From contig CM043971.1 in the NCBI GenBank assembly GCA_014529385.2, positions 86,752,840 to 86,816,839 of the forward strand: 64,000 nucleotides of DNA, written 5' to 3'. Origin of the DNA: Adiantum capillus-veneris. Taxonomy: Eukaryota > Streptophyta > Polypodiopsida > Polypodiales > Pteridaceae. Every line of letters starts with the position of its first letter. Within the stretch, counting starts at the first letter, position 1. This document shows positions 45,101 through 56,208 of the stretch, piece after piece. Made by a program: the position numbers and the translations under genes. The notes under the pieces were generated by a model. It was not told where the DNA came from. It saw only the letters and a program-made list of their open reading frames with translations, and did not search any database.

Positions 45101-46340
45101 CTCTCACACACAGAGAGGCCCAGGGAAGCACACACATCTCTAACATGGGCACCATACAAATGGAACATAACAAAGAGAAGAAGGGGGGAAAGGGGAAGAA
45201 GCGGCACAATAAACTCGTATGATTTGCTTCAATTGTGACCAAAAAACCATCTACAAACATCCATGAATTCTCAACTACACCTAGCTTGGCATGGTAACCT
45301 TGAGAAACACAAATCAAGGAAATCATAGGATCTATCGCCGTATAGTTCTCCTCGCTGAGAGCACGGCAAAAAAAATCCTTGATGGCACCTCTGCTAGCTC
45401 CAAAACCACCACCAAGAGCTCCTCCTTGAGCTCGTCCAAAAAAACTTCTTTCCTCCTGGCCTTCGCCTACTTGGAAACTCCTCATTGAGCCCCCTCTCAG
45501 TCTGTGTCCTCTCTCCAAGAGAAGCCCCGCCTTCTTCTCCTCCTTTGGCTCCCCAGAAAATCCCCACATGCAAAACTTTTGGCCCCTTATTTGGCGTGAG
45601 AAAGACTCCGGCTATTCTCAGCCAGCCCCCTTTTTCTATTCTCACTGACCTCTTCTAGTCTTAACTTTGCATGGTGTTTGAAAGGATTCCTCATTTGGCC
45701 CCTTTACTTGCTTCCCAATCCTCATGAACTCTCCCTTAAACGGGCCACCGATCGCACCGTCGGTGCTCCCACACTTCCTCTTCAAAAAGGTTCGGGCACA
45801 AGAATCAACCCCCCAATTACACGTACCACATCATCACTTCACTGCCACCACTCACAACCAGCCAAAGGCACCAAAATATGTCGGCTATCGCCCCAACTCG
45901 CCATGAGCCCACCCAAACAATGCTGCCACTGTGTCAGGACGAGCCAGCCATCGCTTAGAGCTCCACGAGCTCCCACTTCCTTTGTGATACCCCTTGACTT
46001 CGTGTCCTAGGCCTTATAGTCTTACTTTTTGGCCTGGTCTGGGATTTATCCCTCGCCATGTGGCACTGCTTTGGTTGGCCCCCTCTCAAGACCCACAAAA
46101 TTCCACCAGAAGCCTTTCTAAGATCTCCAACTTTTTGGTTAACTCTCTTTGCCGGTCATCCATCGTGGAAAGCTCCATTTCTCAACCTGTAAAGCATGGC
46201 CCCAAGCGGACTACCTCAGCTACAAAGCCACCCACTCTCCTCGCATTCGGGTTGCCCTGGGGCCACTAACCAAAGCCACCAAAAAATGAAAAAATCACAT
46301 AGCATTGCATAGCCGTCGTTTGGCATCAATTTCAACTAAC
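42145..46340. other. Intergenic, no recognisable gene
   Basis: 42145-45000 is AT-rich with no domain-bearing ORF. 45000-46300 is pyrimidine-rich and yields ORFs up to 168 codons on both strands with low-complexity, Ser/Pro- or Gly/Arg-rich translations and no motif. I read them as composition artefacts. Confidence 0.5.
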
Positions 46341-46500
46341 GGTATCGGTCTATTTGAGTACCCAATTTACGCGCACTAACTTCCTACTAGCCCCATATGT
46401 TGAGCACTACCTTCTCAAACGGTATCGGTCTATTTGAGTACCCAATTTACGCGCACTAACTTCCTACTAGCCCCATATGTTGAGCACTACCTTCTCAAAC
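46341..46500. repeat. Exact 80-bp tandem duplication
   Basis: 46341-46420 and 46421-46500 are identical by eye (both start GGTATCGGTCTATTTGAGTA and end CTTCTCAAAC). A diverged start of a third unit (CGTATCGATC) follows at 46501. Confidence 0.95.
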
Positions 46501-47861
46501 CGTATCGATCTCCAAAAAACACGAGATGGCATATCGATTGAGGCAGTCAAACCAACACAAACCTGGCCCTCTACACACTTCATCTGCTAATATGTCTCTC
46601 ATCCTATCTTCGATTACCAATCTGAAAAGACCAGCACGCTCCATAAATCAAGCACTATGCATCTATTTATTGAAATTGGATCGGACTACCTGGCATCACC
46701 GGCCCCGTCCATCTCAAATATGCAATGCAGTGCACCTTCAAACTCCAATATCTTGGGCTCTCTAGCTTGGTTTGATAAGCCGTATGGACCTACTCTTTCA
46801 GCACTTCAAGATCTACAATTCTAAGGAAAGATACTTCACCTTGAATCTCTTTTATCTGCCACCCAAACTAGCCCTTTATGGAGCCGTTCTTGGCCTATAA
46901 ACCGCATCATCCATACACATCCGTTTCCACTTGCCTGCCTAGGCTCTCCACATGTGCTCTAGCCCTCTACCATGCATTTGTAGGCATACATATCAGTGGT
47001 TGTGGCCTCTAGGGTCAACACACCATGGCTGCACCAACATCGAGACTGAACACCGACTTCAATCTGCAATATCCCTTTTGATCCTCACAAAACACCTGAT
47101 GGCATGACTTCTCATGTTGTCAGGTGGGCAAAGACCCGGACCCCCATAAATTTTCAAATGGCCATAACCTGCCCTCTAGAGCTCCAATCCACAATCCAAA
47201 AAGATAGGCATGCTCCACAATCCAAAACATAGGCATGGACATTTGTTATGGCCACTTGCCCCAAGCTACTCTATTTGTCTCAGATCTACTAGCCCTTCTA
47301 ACTTTGCACTGGCATAACGTTCACACTGGGGCTCCGTTTGATGAGCGTCTAGACTAGCTTCTAGAGCACATCTAACTCTGCATTCTAGACCACTAAGAGA
47401 GTACTTTGGACACTTAAACTTACCATCCTAATCTGACCATTGTGGATCCTTTTTGGCCTAAAAATCCACATCAGGCATACATTTCTCGGACCACTTGCCT
47501 ACTCAGGACCTTAATGCCTGCTTAAACACTCTACCATGCCCTTGTGCACACTTTTTGGCACTGCTTGACAGAAATTCTGGCCTCAACAAACTTTGTTTGT
47601 ACCAACATCTTGTGCACATTTAATGCAAAAGGCATCGAAAAATGGATAGGCACTATTTTCATGTGCCATTGAGGATCCCTCCATCGTTCCTTTCTCTCCA
47701 CCTCTCGTATTTTCGTGTATCATAATATCACTCCTTCTTGGTCATCCTCAATGTTGTCGGCGGTGATCAATATCATTTTAGTGACAATGAACCTCTCTAG
47801 GAGATGGGCATGGCGGAGTATGTGAAGACAAATCACTCTTCTCATTGAAGAGTACTATTAA

Positions 47862-47904
<43 letters not shown>

Positions 47905-49585
47905 ATGGACAAGAGGCATGTGATTAAGAGGAGGGCTGCATTGTGTGCCTCTCTCTTGATCTCTCTTGCTCTCTATATGTGTGTCGCACCCTGCTTCCCA
48001 TTACCTACCCTTACTGTTACAGTTGCCTCTATTATATAGCTCTTGCCATTTTTTTTTCTCTTGCCCTCATTGGGTCTCCTTGTTATTTGCTTAGCTGCTT
48101 TAGGCTTAGATCCCAAAAGGCAAGAAACCTTAGAATAGTATAAGACCTTAGAATAGGAATCTTCCATGGTAATTTTTTTTGTGAAAGTTTAGCCAAAAGT
48201 AAAAATACCTTTTGAAAAAAGTGGAAAAAGGAACTCCCTCAAAGGATTTGCATCGGTGTAGACCCTTTGAGGGAATTAAGAGAATTAAAAAAAGAACTCC
48301 CTCAAAGGGTCAACATTGGCACAAACCCTTGAAGGAGTTCTCTTTATTGCAAGAGGACTCATATTTTTCCACGGGTTTCACTGTTATTTGTGGTATTCTC
48401 CCTTATCAACTTGATATGAGGACCTTTGACGAGCTCACTAATATAGAAGTAGGATATGAGGATAGTGACTAGTGTCAAGCTCATTTAGATGGATCTCTCT
48501 TTGGCAATGATGCATTGCTCACAAGTAGTGTTGTGCATGCAAGATATGTGTCAGTAGCCCAACAAGGTTGATAGGCTACAGTCTGGCAAAAATGTGGTGG
48601 AGGGGGAACTAAGTTCTATACGCTATCGGATGTCTTAGACGCTGTCAGGAGTTTTTTCGAGCAAGGAATTGTGCATATGTACATACACATGCATGGTGCA
48701 TCGAACAAAGGATTGCCCAATTTTAATAGCCAGGTGGTTACGTGGGGCCCACATGTGTACAGGTAGGACAATGTGTACATAGTGCATCGATTTTCACTAT
48801 CACCTGTACCAGTATGTTTTTTCTACAATAATGAGGAGTTTATAGCGCGTAAAACTTCTCGAGGAAGCTATCCGCGGGCCGACGACATGAGGTAAGCAGA
48901 TGCGTCAGATGGTATCTAGTGGCATCAGGAGGGCGAACGGGGTCAATATTTGCACGTGGATGAGTACGGACACAACGTGGGTGTTTCCTTGTGATAATTA
49001 TGCAGAAAGGTCATCATGAGGACCACTTTTTGGGGCCACTTCACGTGGTGGCGAGATGCATTATTGGAAAAAAGCTGAGTGCCAGGTGTGCGAATGATGC
49101 AAAAAGGTGACAACTATGCACTGCGAGGTCAGTTTTTGGCCTGTTCGGGGTCCGTTTGAGGTCATCTAAAAGGCCAAGGGTGCCCAACTAATAAAACTAA
49201 GTGTGGAAATTGAAAAAACTGAGAGAAGACCAGAAAAAACGTGGAGAAGAGAGGAGGAACAGCCGCAGGTGTGTTTTTGCTCATTTTGGAGCCTGTTTTG
49301 GCCGTAAACTGCTCATCCGAGGTCGGATTTGAGCACTTTGACATTGTAAACTGGGGTTTTGGGCCGTTCCGGACGCGATGGTGCTGTCCATTTTGCCAAA
49401 TTCCTCACTCTTTTCCTGCTGTTTTTCTGTGTAAGTTTCTCCTATGAGCGAAGTTTCTGCTCTAGTTTGTGATTGTATCTGGCTTATTTTACCCATATTG
49501 TGTGAGCTATTTGCCCCATTGGTGTTGGCCCAAGCTCAATTGTATCTAAACATCAGAAATTCTCCTCTTTTGAGCTGAGTTTTTT

Positions 49586-49587
<2 letters not shown>
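46501..49587. other. Intergenic, with a (CT)n tract and paired short hairpins
   Basis: No supported gene. (CT)n lies at 47864-47901. At 48228-48341 GAACTCCCTCAAAGG-type and CCCTTTGAGGGAATT/CCTTGAAGGAGTTC-type segments form two adjacent inverted repeats. The stretch around 49370 (TTCCGGACGCGATGGTG) is shared with the leader of the copia-derived element at 53.2 kb. Confidence 0.5.
47864..47901. repeat. (CT)n microsatellite
   Basis: About 19 units. Confidence 0.97.

Positions 49588-49621
<34 letters not shown>
49588..49621. repeat. (GT)n microsatellite
   Basis: About 17 units. Confidence 0.96.
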
Positions 49622-49622
<1 letters not shown>

Positions 49623-49994
49623 TGTGTGGAGTGGGCAAGTGGATAGTCTCTCTCCTCTCACTCCAGAGGTGTGTTCCCTGTCTCGGCCAGGTGTGTTGTG
49701 TAAGCCGAGTGGTGCCCCATAGTGTGTGTGTGTATCTTCCCAAGAGTGTGTGTCGGGTCGTTATAGAGGCGCTGTGTGTGTTTTCATCCCGCCCACAACG
49801 CTTATGCATTCCTTAAGAGTAGAGTCTCGTGTCGTATGAGTTCAAGAGCTTGCTCTACTCGGCTCTCTTTTTCCTTTGTTTATTAAGGTCCTTAATTTCT
49901 CAAACTTATTTTAAACTAAGAGACACTAGTTCTCTAGGGAATCGATGTAGGAGTCTTTCTACTCATGCAAACCATAATTGTAGGGACCATTTTG

Positions 49995-49995
49995 T

Positions 49996-50053
<58 letters not shown>
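49995..50053. repeat. (GA)n microsatellite
   Basis: About 29 units with one AAAG interruption near 50005. Confidence 0.97.
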
Positions 50054-50055
<2 letters not shown>

Positions 50056-50059
50056 GGTC

Positions 50060-50660
50060 CCCACCCCCGCTGTATCACCCAGCGGATTTGATGGTGAAAC
50101 TGGTGGCCACTAGATCTATTGCGGAAGAAAACAAAATGGTTCAGGGTTCGACTAGCGGACGATCTCTCATCACAAGGTGAGTCTAGTTCGAGCCTACTAG
50201 CAGGGAGATCTAGCTCCACCTCGCAGGGGCAGCGTACTTGAACTATCTAGTGATCCTAAGACCCACCTTCCAAGAGGAGAGAAACCCTGAGCGCCTTTTT
50301 TCCCATGTTTCAGAGGCACGTACACTCGAGATTTTACCGCTCTAGGGGTAATGAGTATTACTAATATCGAAGTAAGCACAATGGGGACAGAGAGTTCCCG
50401 ACCAATCGGGACCACCCATCTCGTAGGCATTGGCAACGTGAGCCAAGCCCCCACTTTCCACCCCCACACTCACACTTCCTTGTGTGACCTAATTACTACC
50501 ACAAAGGTTGTTCAACATAAAGATTCCTTGTTTAATTCCGAATCACATTGTTCGTTAACACAACCCATAACCAGTATTGCAAACAACACCAAAACAGAAT
50601 TCTAGTAAAAATTCTACTCAAACTTATTCATAAAAGTTCCAATGTTCTGGACGTACAACA
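50060..50660 (-). repeat. LTR-like segment, minus strand (tentative)
   Basis: On the minus strand TGTTGTACGTCCAGAACATT starts just after a purine run (CTCGCTGGAGGGGGGA), the layout of a polypurine tract followed by an LTR start. No partner LTR is in the window and the other end is not defined, so this is a possible solo or partial LTR only. Confidence 0.35.
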
Positions 50661-50728
50661 TCCCCCCTCCAGCGAGAGTTCACTCCTCCCGTTGTCGCCT
50701 AGCTGCCCATAGAACTAGGTATGTCCAC

Positions 50729-50840
50729 CGCATAGAAAGCACGTCATGGACACTCCCACCGTATAGAAAGCAAGACGTGGGTTCCAACGCATAGAAAGAA
50801 AGTCGTGGGTATCCACCACATAGAAAGCAAGTCGTGGATT
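50729..50840. repeat. Four short tandem repeats of about 30 bp
   Basis: A CATAGAAAGCAAGTCGTGG-type core occurs at 50731, 50762, 50790 and 50820, each separated by about 10 bases ending in CCACC or similar. It lies just inside the purine tract of the LTR-like segment. Confidence 0.85.
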
Positions 50841-51432
50841 CAAGAGCCCTTAACGAGGAACTCTTCCCCCTGTGATCAGTAGGGGGGTCAAGACTGATTC
50901 AACATTGGAAATAAAATGAACATGTCGAGCTAAATTTTCCCTAGCAGACATTCTTTCCTAATTGCAACCAGCATACCCATCAATCATTTCCTTCCTACTT
51001 TAGAACTTAATGTACAATGAATTCAATGCCGAGGTTTTCGTCGGATTTCTCCAACATGTTTTGGGATATTTTCATTCTTAACTAAACGTGTGCAATGTTA
51101 AATTAAACAACTTGAATGAAATTATGATCTACCTCTTCCATTTCTTCATCGATGGCCCGTGAGATGGCCGGTATTTGTTCCTCCATGGGAGCTTTTCCCT
51201 TCCCGTTCACCTTGCTCGTTCTTGCCTCGTGGTCGTGGGCTCCACCAAAGCAAGTCCTCTTAACCGGGGCCATTTTAAACTCACTACTTTAAATAATAAA
51301 CATGGAAGAAAGAGCATGATTCAGGGCTGGTAATCCTCTCGATTCTCTGATCTAATCGAGCTTCTTGAGGCGAGAATTCGACAGCACCTCCCTCCTTGCT
51401 TCTCCTTCAAAAGGTGTGTGTTCCGACAGCAC
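50841..51432. other. Intergenic, no supported gene
   Basis: A short minus-strand ORF (about 51272-51106, starting MAPVKRTCFGGAHDHEARTS) looks mildly coding but shows no known domain. Otherwise nothing recognisable. Confidence 0.4.
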
Positions 51433-51836
51433 CATTAGAAAATTTCGGAGGTCATTTGGAGGGCCTTGTAAGAAATTGTATTTCTCTCTCTAGAAACTTT
51501 TTTTAAAATGCACTTGCACCTTGTGAGTACGTCCAAAAGGACAACCAGACACTCTGAAAAGTAGATTTATATTCCCAATCGTCCTTGAAAACGGTCACTT
51601 TTTTATTTAATGCGAGCGTCTTTTTCAGGAGGCAGGTGCGGCACATTCAATGCAGCTTACGTCATCACTGAAAGTTGAAAAGTCACAAACTGTAAAATAG
51701 TGATAGATTTTGAGAATTTTGACACCACCAATGCATCCAGAATGCCAAAATACCCTAAAAAATGAATGTCTACTTGTCTCATTCCGACATCCGGAGAGGC
51801 AAAAAATGTCAAAAAACCCCCAAAAATGGGCTTTTT

Positions 51837-52428
51837 ACTACAGGTGCGCGAGGAGGCATTCTAAAATTTTAGAATGCCCCTCTGCGCGCCGTTAGTACAA
51901 AGCCCATTTTTGGGGGTTTTTGGACACTTATCTTTCCAAAAAGCCCCTTTTTAAAGGTTTTGGCCATTTTCCTCTCAAAAAGCTCCCTAAAAAAAAGAAA
52001 AAAGGGCCTTTTTACTAACGGCGCGCGAGGAGGCATTCCAAAATTTTGGAATGCCCCCTCGCGCGCCGCTAGTACAAAGCTTTTTTTTAGTGATTTTTGG
52101 ACACTTATCTTTCCAAAAAGCCCCTTTTAAGAGGTTTTTGGACATTTTCCTCTCAAAAAGCTCCCTAAAAAGAGGAAAAAAGGGCCTTTTTACTAACGGC
52201 GCGCGAGGAGGGATTCCAAAATTTTGGAATGCCCTCTCGTGCGCCGTTAGTACAAAGCTCTTTTTAGTGATTTTTGGAAACTTATCTTTCCAAAAAGCCC
52301 CTTTTTAGAGGTTTTTGGACATTTTCCTCTCAAAAAGCTCCCTAAAAAGAGGGAAAAAGGGCCTTTTTACTAACGGCGCGCGAGGAGGCATTCCAAAATT
52401 TTGAAATGCCCCCTCGCGCGCCGCTAGT
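51837..52428. repeat. Four tandem 177-178-bp units, each headed by a 60-bp hairpin
   Basis: Hairpins lie at 51837-51897, 52014-52073, 52192-52251 and 52369-52428. Each reads ACTAACGGCGCGCGAGGAGG, then a core CATTCCAAAATTTTGGAATG, then the reverse complement of the first part, with a few mismatches (the first copy is the most diverged). Start-to-start distances are 177, 178 and 177. The spacer is a conserved AT-rich text with its own short inverted repeats (CTTTCCAAAAAGCCCC, TTTCCTCTCAAAAAGCTCCC). The array fills the whole centre of the foldback element. Confidence 0.95.
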
Positions 52429-52529
52429 AAAATGTTCTTTTAGGGGTGTTTGACATTTTTGGCCTCTTTGGATGTCTAAGCGAGGCAGTTGGACATTCAT
52501 TTCTAGGAGATATGTGTGTTCTGGACGCA

Positions 52530-52534
52530 TTGGC
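52530..52534. other. Target-site duplication TTGGC, left copy
   Basis: Precedes the 5' LTR; the right copy is at 56204-56208. Confidence 0.92.
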
Positions 52535-52722
52535 TGTTGGGGTATAGGCGCCTGTGCCTTGCCCGGCCGCCCAGAGTCTGGGCGCCCACTGACTTGTATA
52601 CCTTATACATAGCATAAGTGTATAGGGGGTTGCTCACATTTTGAGTCTCCCCACCCACATTGTGTGTGTGTATCCTTCTCTCTCTTTCACTCTCCGTCTG
52701 TGGTGCTCCCCGATCCCCTTCA
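52535..52722 (+). repeat. 5' LTR of small copia-derived element
   Basis: TGTTGGGGTATAGG to CCCCTTCA. Contains a GGCGCC-rich stem (CGCCCAGAGTCTGGGCG) and a TCTCTC tract. About 95% or more identical to 56015-56203 by eye. Confidence 0.95.
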
Positions 52723-52724
52723 AT

Positions 52725-52736
52725 TGGTATCAGAGC
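52725..52736 (+). other. Primer-binding site, initiator tRNA-Met
   Basis: TGGTATCAGAGC two bases after the LTR end, a perfect 12-base match. Confidence 0.93.
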
Positions 52737-54105
52737 TATGGTGACCGCGGAGAGCACGACGGCTTTGAGAGCTTCGAGGCGATAGCTCGCTCGCTCTCGA
52801 CGGTGGAGTTCGATCGCGGAGTTTCACGGAGAGCGATTTTAGCTTGAGGAGCATTGTCTTTGGAGCTTAGGAGCTTGGTGTGGTCAAGCTTGGTCGAGGA
52901 GGCGGTTGCGGCTTCCTTGGTGAGAGGAGCTCGTTAGAGAAGTGCTCGGCGGAGGAGAGCTTGACATTCGAGTGCTTGGATGCTGTTGTGGCAGAGCTCT
53001 TGTGTTGGAGCTTGCATTGAGAGGACATTGCATCACGCAGAGTGGAGCAGGAGCAGGTTCAAGACTGTGTGCAGCTCGTTTTTGCCATTTTCGGGCTCTA
53101 AAACGCAGTTTTTTGTGTAGCTCCGTCATACAGAGTCAGATCTACATGATCCAAGAGTTTAGGTCAGGGTTTTGGCACGCTCCGGACGCGATGGTGATGT
53201 CTATTTGCTGAAATTATGCTTTGAATTACAGCAGGTACAGCAGCAAGTTTATTTGTGCACTTTCGGATCCCAAAAACACTGTTTTTGGCATAGCTTTCAC
53301 ACCCGGACTCGGATACATATGATCCAGGAGTCTACCTTGGGGTTTTGGCACGCTCCGGACGCACTCGTCATATCAGAATTGTAAAATTCTGAACGCTGAA
53401 TTTTCTGCAGCAGTAGTTGTTTATTGTGTGTCGAGGATTCCACACATGGTTTGCTCTCAGATGTGAGAGTGATATTTGCTGCAAGTTTCCTCACAGGTGG
53501 GAGGATACGATGTATGCCTTATGTGGTTTGATGCTCAGGGAGACTAATGTGATTGCATTTTGAGCTCGGAAATGTATGCCTCGAGCATGTTTTTTGGCAG
53601 TCACAGGTAGAGCAGATATTTGTGTACTAGATTTGCAGGTGTTTGCAATGATGTATGCAAAATGTGGAGATTGGTGCATGCATTTGGAGTGTGATTTGAC
53701 GCGCTTTGGTTGCTCATGGTTTTGAGCGTGCAGTCAGTTTGGTTACTGGTTTTGTGGCCGTTTTACTGACGAAACTCTAGCGAAATTTTCCCAGGAGTTT
53801 TATGCGCATCATTTATGCGATCTAGGTAGAGATTGCGGGTTGCACTCAGCATTTGTGTGCGGTGTTCTCTGCAGGTGGGAGATTTGTGCGTGTGTATGCA
53901 TCGATACCGCACAGTGTGGGCTTGGTGATTAGCTCACAGATTGCAGTGTGATACTAGAGCAGGCGAGGCTTGTATTGACATTGCGGGAGCTCTATTTTGG
54001 AGTGTGTCTCACAGGTTTTACATTGTGTTTCTGGCCATATTTGTAGACAATTTCCAGGTGTTGTTGGTGAGGTGGTTTTTCTTTCTAGTTTGCTACATTG
54101 TGCTC
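52737..54105 (+). other. Leader with a repeated GGTTTTGGCACGCTCCGGAC motif
   Basis: Long GT-rich leader. Two units of about 170 bp share an ATGATCCARGAGT string followed by GGGTTTTGGCACGCTCCGGAC (ending near 53188 and 53358). Short ORFs here are not convincing. A pyrimidine-rich CTTTCTAG near 54087 could be a splice acceptor shortly before the Gag ATG. Confidence 0.6.
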
Positions 54106-55122
54106 ATGACAGAGACAGGTGATCGATCAGATTGTGACCTCTCACAGATGCGCATGTTTGATGGGTCAGACTTTGCGGCATGGAGAGAGTGTATGCTTGA
54201 TGTATTGACACAGCGAGGGTTGCATCGACCATTGAGTGGTGATGCAGGTAGACCTTCAAACATGTCTGACGATCAGTGGCAGGAGCTAGAGGAGATGGCA
54301 CTATCTACGCTCTCTTTGCACCTTGCGGAATCTGTATATGCTCTTGTTATGTATGAGACTACTTCGAGAGCACTTTGGCGCAGATTACATGATATGTATG
54401 ATAGATCTGAGTCATCACGGACTCGTGTGAGACATGTACATTCACGAGCACGCCGACAGGTAACATGTTGGTATTGTGGTCATTCTGGACACGTTAGACA
54501 GCGCTGTTTTCGTCGTATGCGACATCGTAGGAGACATGGCAGTCTCAGAGATGTATGTAGTGATGCCATGGACTCAGTTGCTTTGACAGTTGATGCAGAT
54601 GTAGTGTCGGAGTATACTAGTGACGGGGATGTCACTTTTACCTCGAGTTATGCACGAGATGCTATACATGTGGATAGTGCACTCCCTTCGCAGTGGTTGC
54701 TAGACGCAGATGCTATGTTTTATGTCACGCCGCATCGTGCATGGTTTTGTAGCTATTCTAGCGGGATGCTTGGCAGTGTACGTTTGACCAATGGATCGGT
54801 GCAAGCGATAGCAGGTGCAGGAGATGTGAGACTGTCATTACCGAGTGGTGCATCTTACTTGTTAGGACATGTGCGCTATGTACCAGATTTGACAGTGAGT
54901 TTGATCTCGATTGGTCAGCTAAGAGATTGTGGATGTCAGATTTCGCTACGAGAGCGAGATTTTGTGATGCATTTGGGTTCGCTAGTGATTGCGAGAGGTG
55001 CCAGGAGTGGTACAGGTTACCCATTGCATGTGGATCACGCGAGAGACGGTGTTGTCTCTGTGATCATGCAGCCAGGTAGACAGCGAGTGAGCAGGCGAGT
55101 CTCTTTTGCTTGTGGGTTGTAG
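54106..55122 (+). CDS. Gag, zinc knuckle and degenerate protease of the copia-derived element
   Basis: The ATG at 54106 (MTETGDRSDCDLSQMRMFDG) is preferred over 53941 because it begins the copia Gag pattern; the upstream in-frame codons form a hydrophobic stretch that may be leader read-through. Gag (FAAWRECMLDVLTQRGLHRP, ETTSRALWRRLHDMYDRSES) is followed by CWYCGHSGHVRQRC, a CCHC knuckle. The protease site reads WLLDADAMFYVTPHRAWF where D-S-G is expected, so catalysis is lost although the surrounding fold text is kept (VRYVPDLTVSLISIGQL). It ends at a TAG (55120-55122) that is in register with the next ORF. Confidence 0.85.
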   Translation: MTETGDRSDCDLSQMRMFDGSDFAAWRECMLDVLTQRGLHRPLSGDAGRPSNMSDDQWQELEEMALSTLSLHLAESVYALVMYETTSRALWRRLHDMYDRSESSRTRVRHVHSRARRQVTCWYCGHSGHVRQRCFRRMRHRRRHGSLRDVCSDAMDSVALTVDADVVSEYTSDGDVTFTSSYARDAIHVDSALPSQWLLDADAMFYVTPHRAWFCSYSSGMLGSVRLTNGSVQAIAGAGDVRLSLPSGASYLLGHVRYVPDLTVSLISIGQLRDCGCQISLRERDFVMHLGSLVIARGARSGTGYPLHVDHARDGVVSVIMQPGRQRVSRRVSFACGL

Positions 55123-55128
55123 GATGCT

Positions 55129-55935
55129 TTGCATGGAGTGCAGAGTAGTGAGCTCGTTGTGCACACAGTTGGGGCACGACTTGAGCAGTCACACAGAGAG
55201 GTGACAGAGTCAGACATGCATGCTTTGCTAGTGACTGAGCAAAGCAGAGACTCAGTTGTGCTAGATACTTCTATGCAGGATAGACAGGTAGAGCGGTCTT
55301 GCTCTAGTGAGTCACGACAGGAGGACGTTGTGCAAGAGTCTATGCATACAGAGTTAGAGCATGAGAGCTCTAGTAAGTCACAACAGATTGAGTGTTCATG
55401 TTTGCAGTGGATGATTGCAGAGGAGGCTGAGATGTCAGCGATTATGCAGTCATTCCTTTCTATGCGCGACAGTGAGCATGGGGATATAGTTGTGCAGGAT
55501 ATGTCTTCTAGCAGACATCTAGAGAAGCTGGTTTGCTCTAAGGTTGCACGACAGGTTGATGCGTCTTTTGCAGACAGTCAGGAGATGCATGTGGCTGACA
55601 CACCTTGTCAGTCAGAGACGCCTATTGCCAGGGACATATATGTTGATGCATGCGCCATAGAGCTAGCAGGGCCCGTTAGCATTGCATCGGCATTCGGTGG
55701 TCTCATGTATGAGATGCTGATCTTGAGACCGGATATCGCAGCTACAGTGGGAGCATATGTAGTTGGGGTTGTCAGTCGTTTGTTGACTGATGATGGCATA
55801 GTGCACGAGGGAGATATGCAGGTATTGTGTACATACTTGCAGTACGTGTGCGGTACGTCTGGTGGTGTATGGACTTACATGGGAGCAGGACAGCCGGATG
55901 CACACGATCACAGCCAGCCAGTGGGCATCGGTTGA
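55129..55935 (+). CDS. Ser/Glu-rich linker and RT-RNase H connection relic, same register
   Basis: Same frame as the preceding ORF, separated by one TAG and two codons, so the two were probably a single reading frame of about 610 codons. The first 180 residues are Ser/Glu/His/Met-rich without a known domain. The last 80 resemble the copia connection before RNase H (SAFGGLMYEMLILRPDIAAT, VVGVVSRLL, LCTYLQYVCGTSGG). No catalytic residue of RT, RNase H or integrase is present. It is remarkably open for a supposed relic. Stop at 55933-55935. Confidence 0.65.
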   Translation: MHGVQSSELVVHTVGARLEQSHREVTESDMHALLVTEQSRDSVVLDTSMQDRQVERSCSSESRQEDVVQESMHTELEHESSSKSQQIECSCLQWMIAEEAEMSAIMQSFLSMRDSEHGDIVVQDMSSSRHLEKLVCSKVARQVDASFADSQEMHVADTPCQSETPIARDIYVDACAIELAGPVSIASAFGGLMYEMLILRPDIAATVGAYVVGVVSRLLTDDGIVHEGDMQVLCTYLQYVCGTSGGVWTYMGAGQPDAHDHSQPVGIG

Positions 55936-56014
55936 GAGCGGTTTTCTCTCGCCTTTTGTAGTCTTTAGACTAGGTTCCCTTGCTTAAAGGCACAGACGCC
56001 TTTAAGTGGGAGGT

Positions 56015-56203
56015 TGTTAGGGTATAGGCGCCTGTGCCTTGCCCGGCCGCCCAGAGTCTGGGCGCCCACTAACTTGTATACCTTATACATAGCATAAGTG
56101 TATAGGGGGCTGCTCACTCTTTTGAGTCTCCCCACCCACATTGTGTGTGTGTATCCTTCTCTCTCTCTCACTCTCCGTCTGTGGTGCTCCCCGATCCCCT
56201 TCA
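56015..56203 (+). repeat. 3' LTR of small copia-derived element
   Basis: TGTTAGGGTATAGG to CCCCTTCA, preceded by AAGTGGGAGGT, a purine-rich tract. Confidence 0.95.
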
Positions 56204-56208
56204 TTGGC
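56204..56208. other. Target-site duplication TTGGC, right copy
   Basis: Identical to 52530-52534. Confidence 0.92.

Larger units (their letters stand above)
52535..56203 (+). mobile_element. Small-LTR copia-derived non-autonomous element
   Basis: LTRs of 188 and 189 bp (52535-52722, 56015-56203), an initiator-Met primer site, TTGGC duplications and a long internal ORF. The coding region keeps Gag, a zinc knuckle, a degenerate protease and a piece of the RT-RNase H linker, but no integrase, RT palm or RNase H. It is inserted in the right arm of the foldback element. Confidence 0.95.

Noticed and set aside
45063-46269. ORFs up to 168 codons
   Set aside because: Pyrimidine-rich DNA gives Ser/Pro- or Gly/Arg-rich products on both strands with no recognisable motif.
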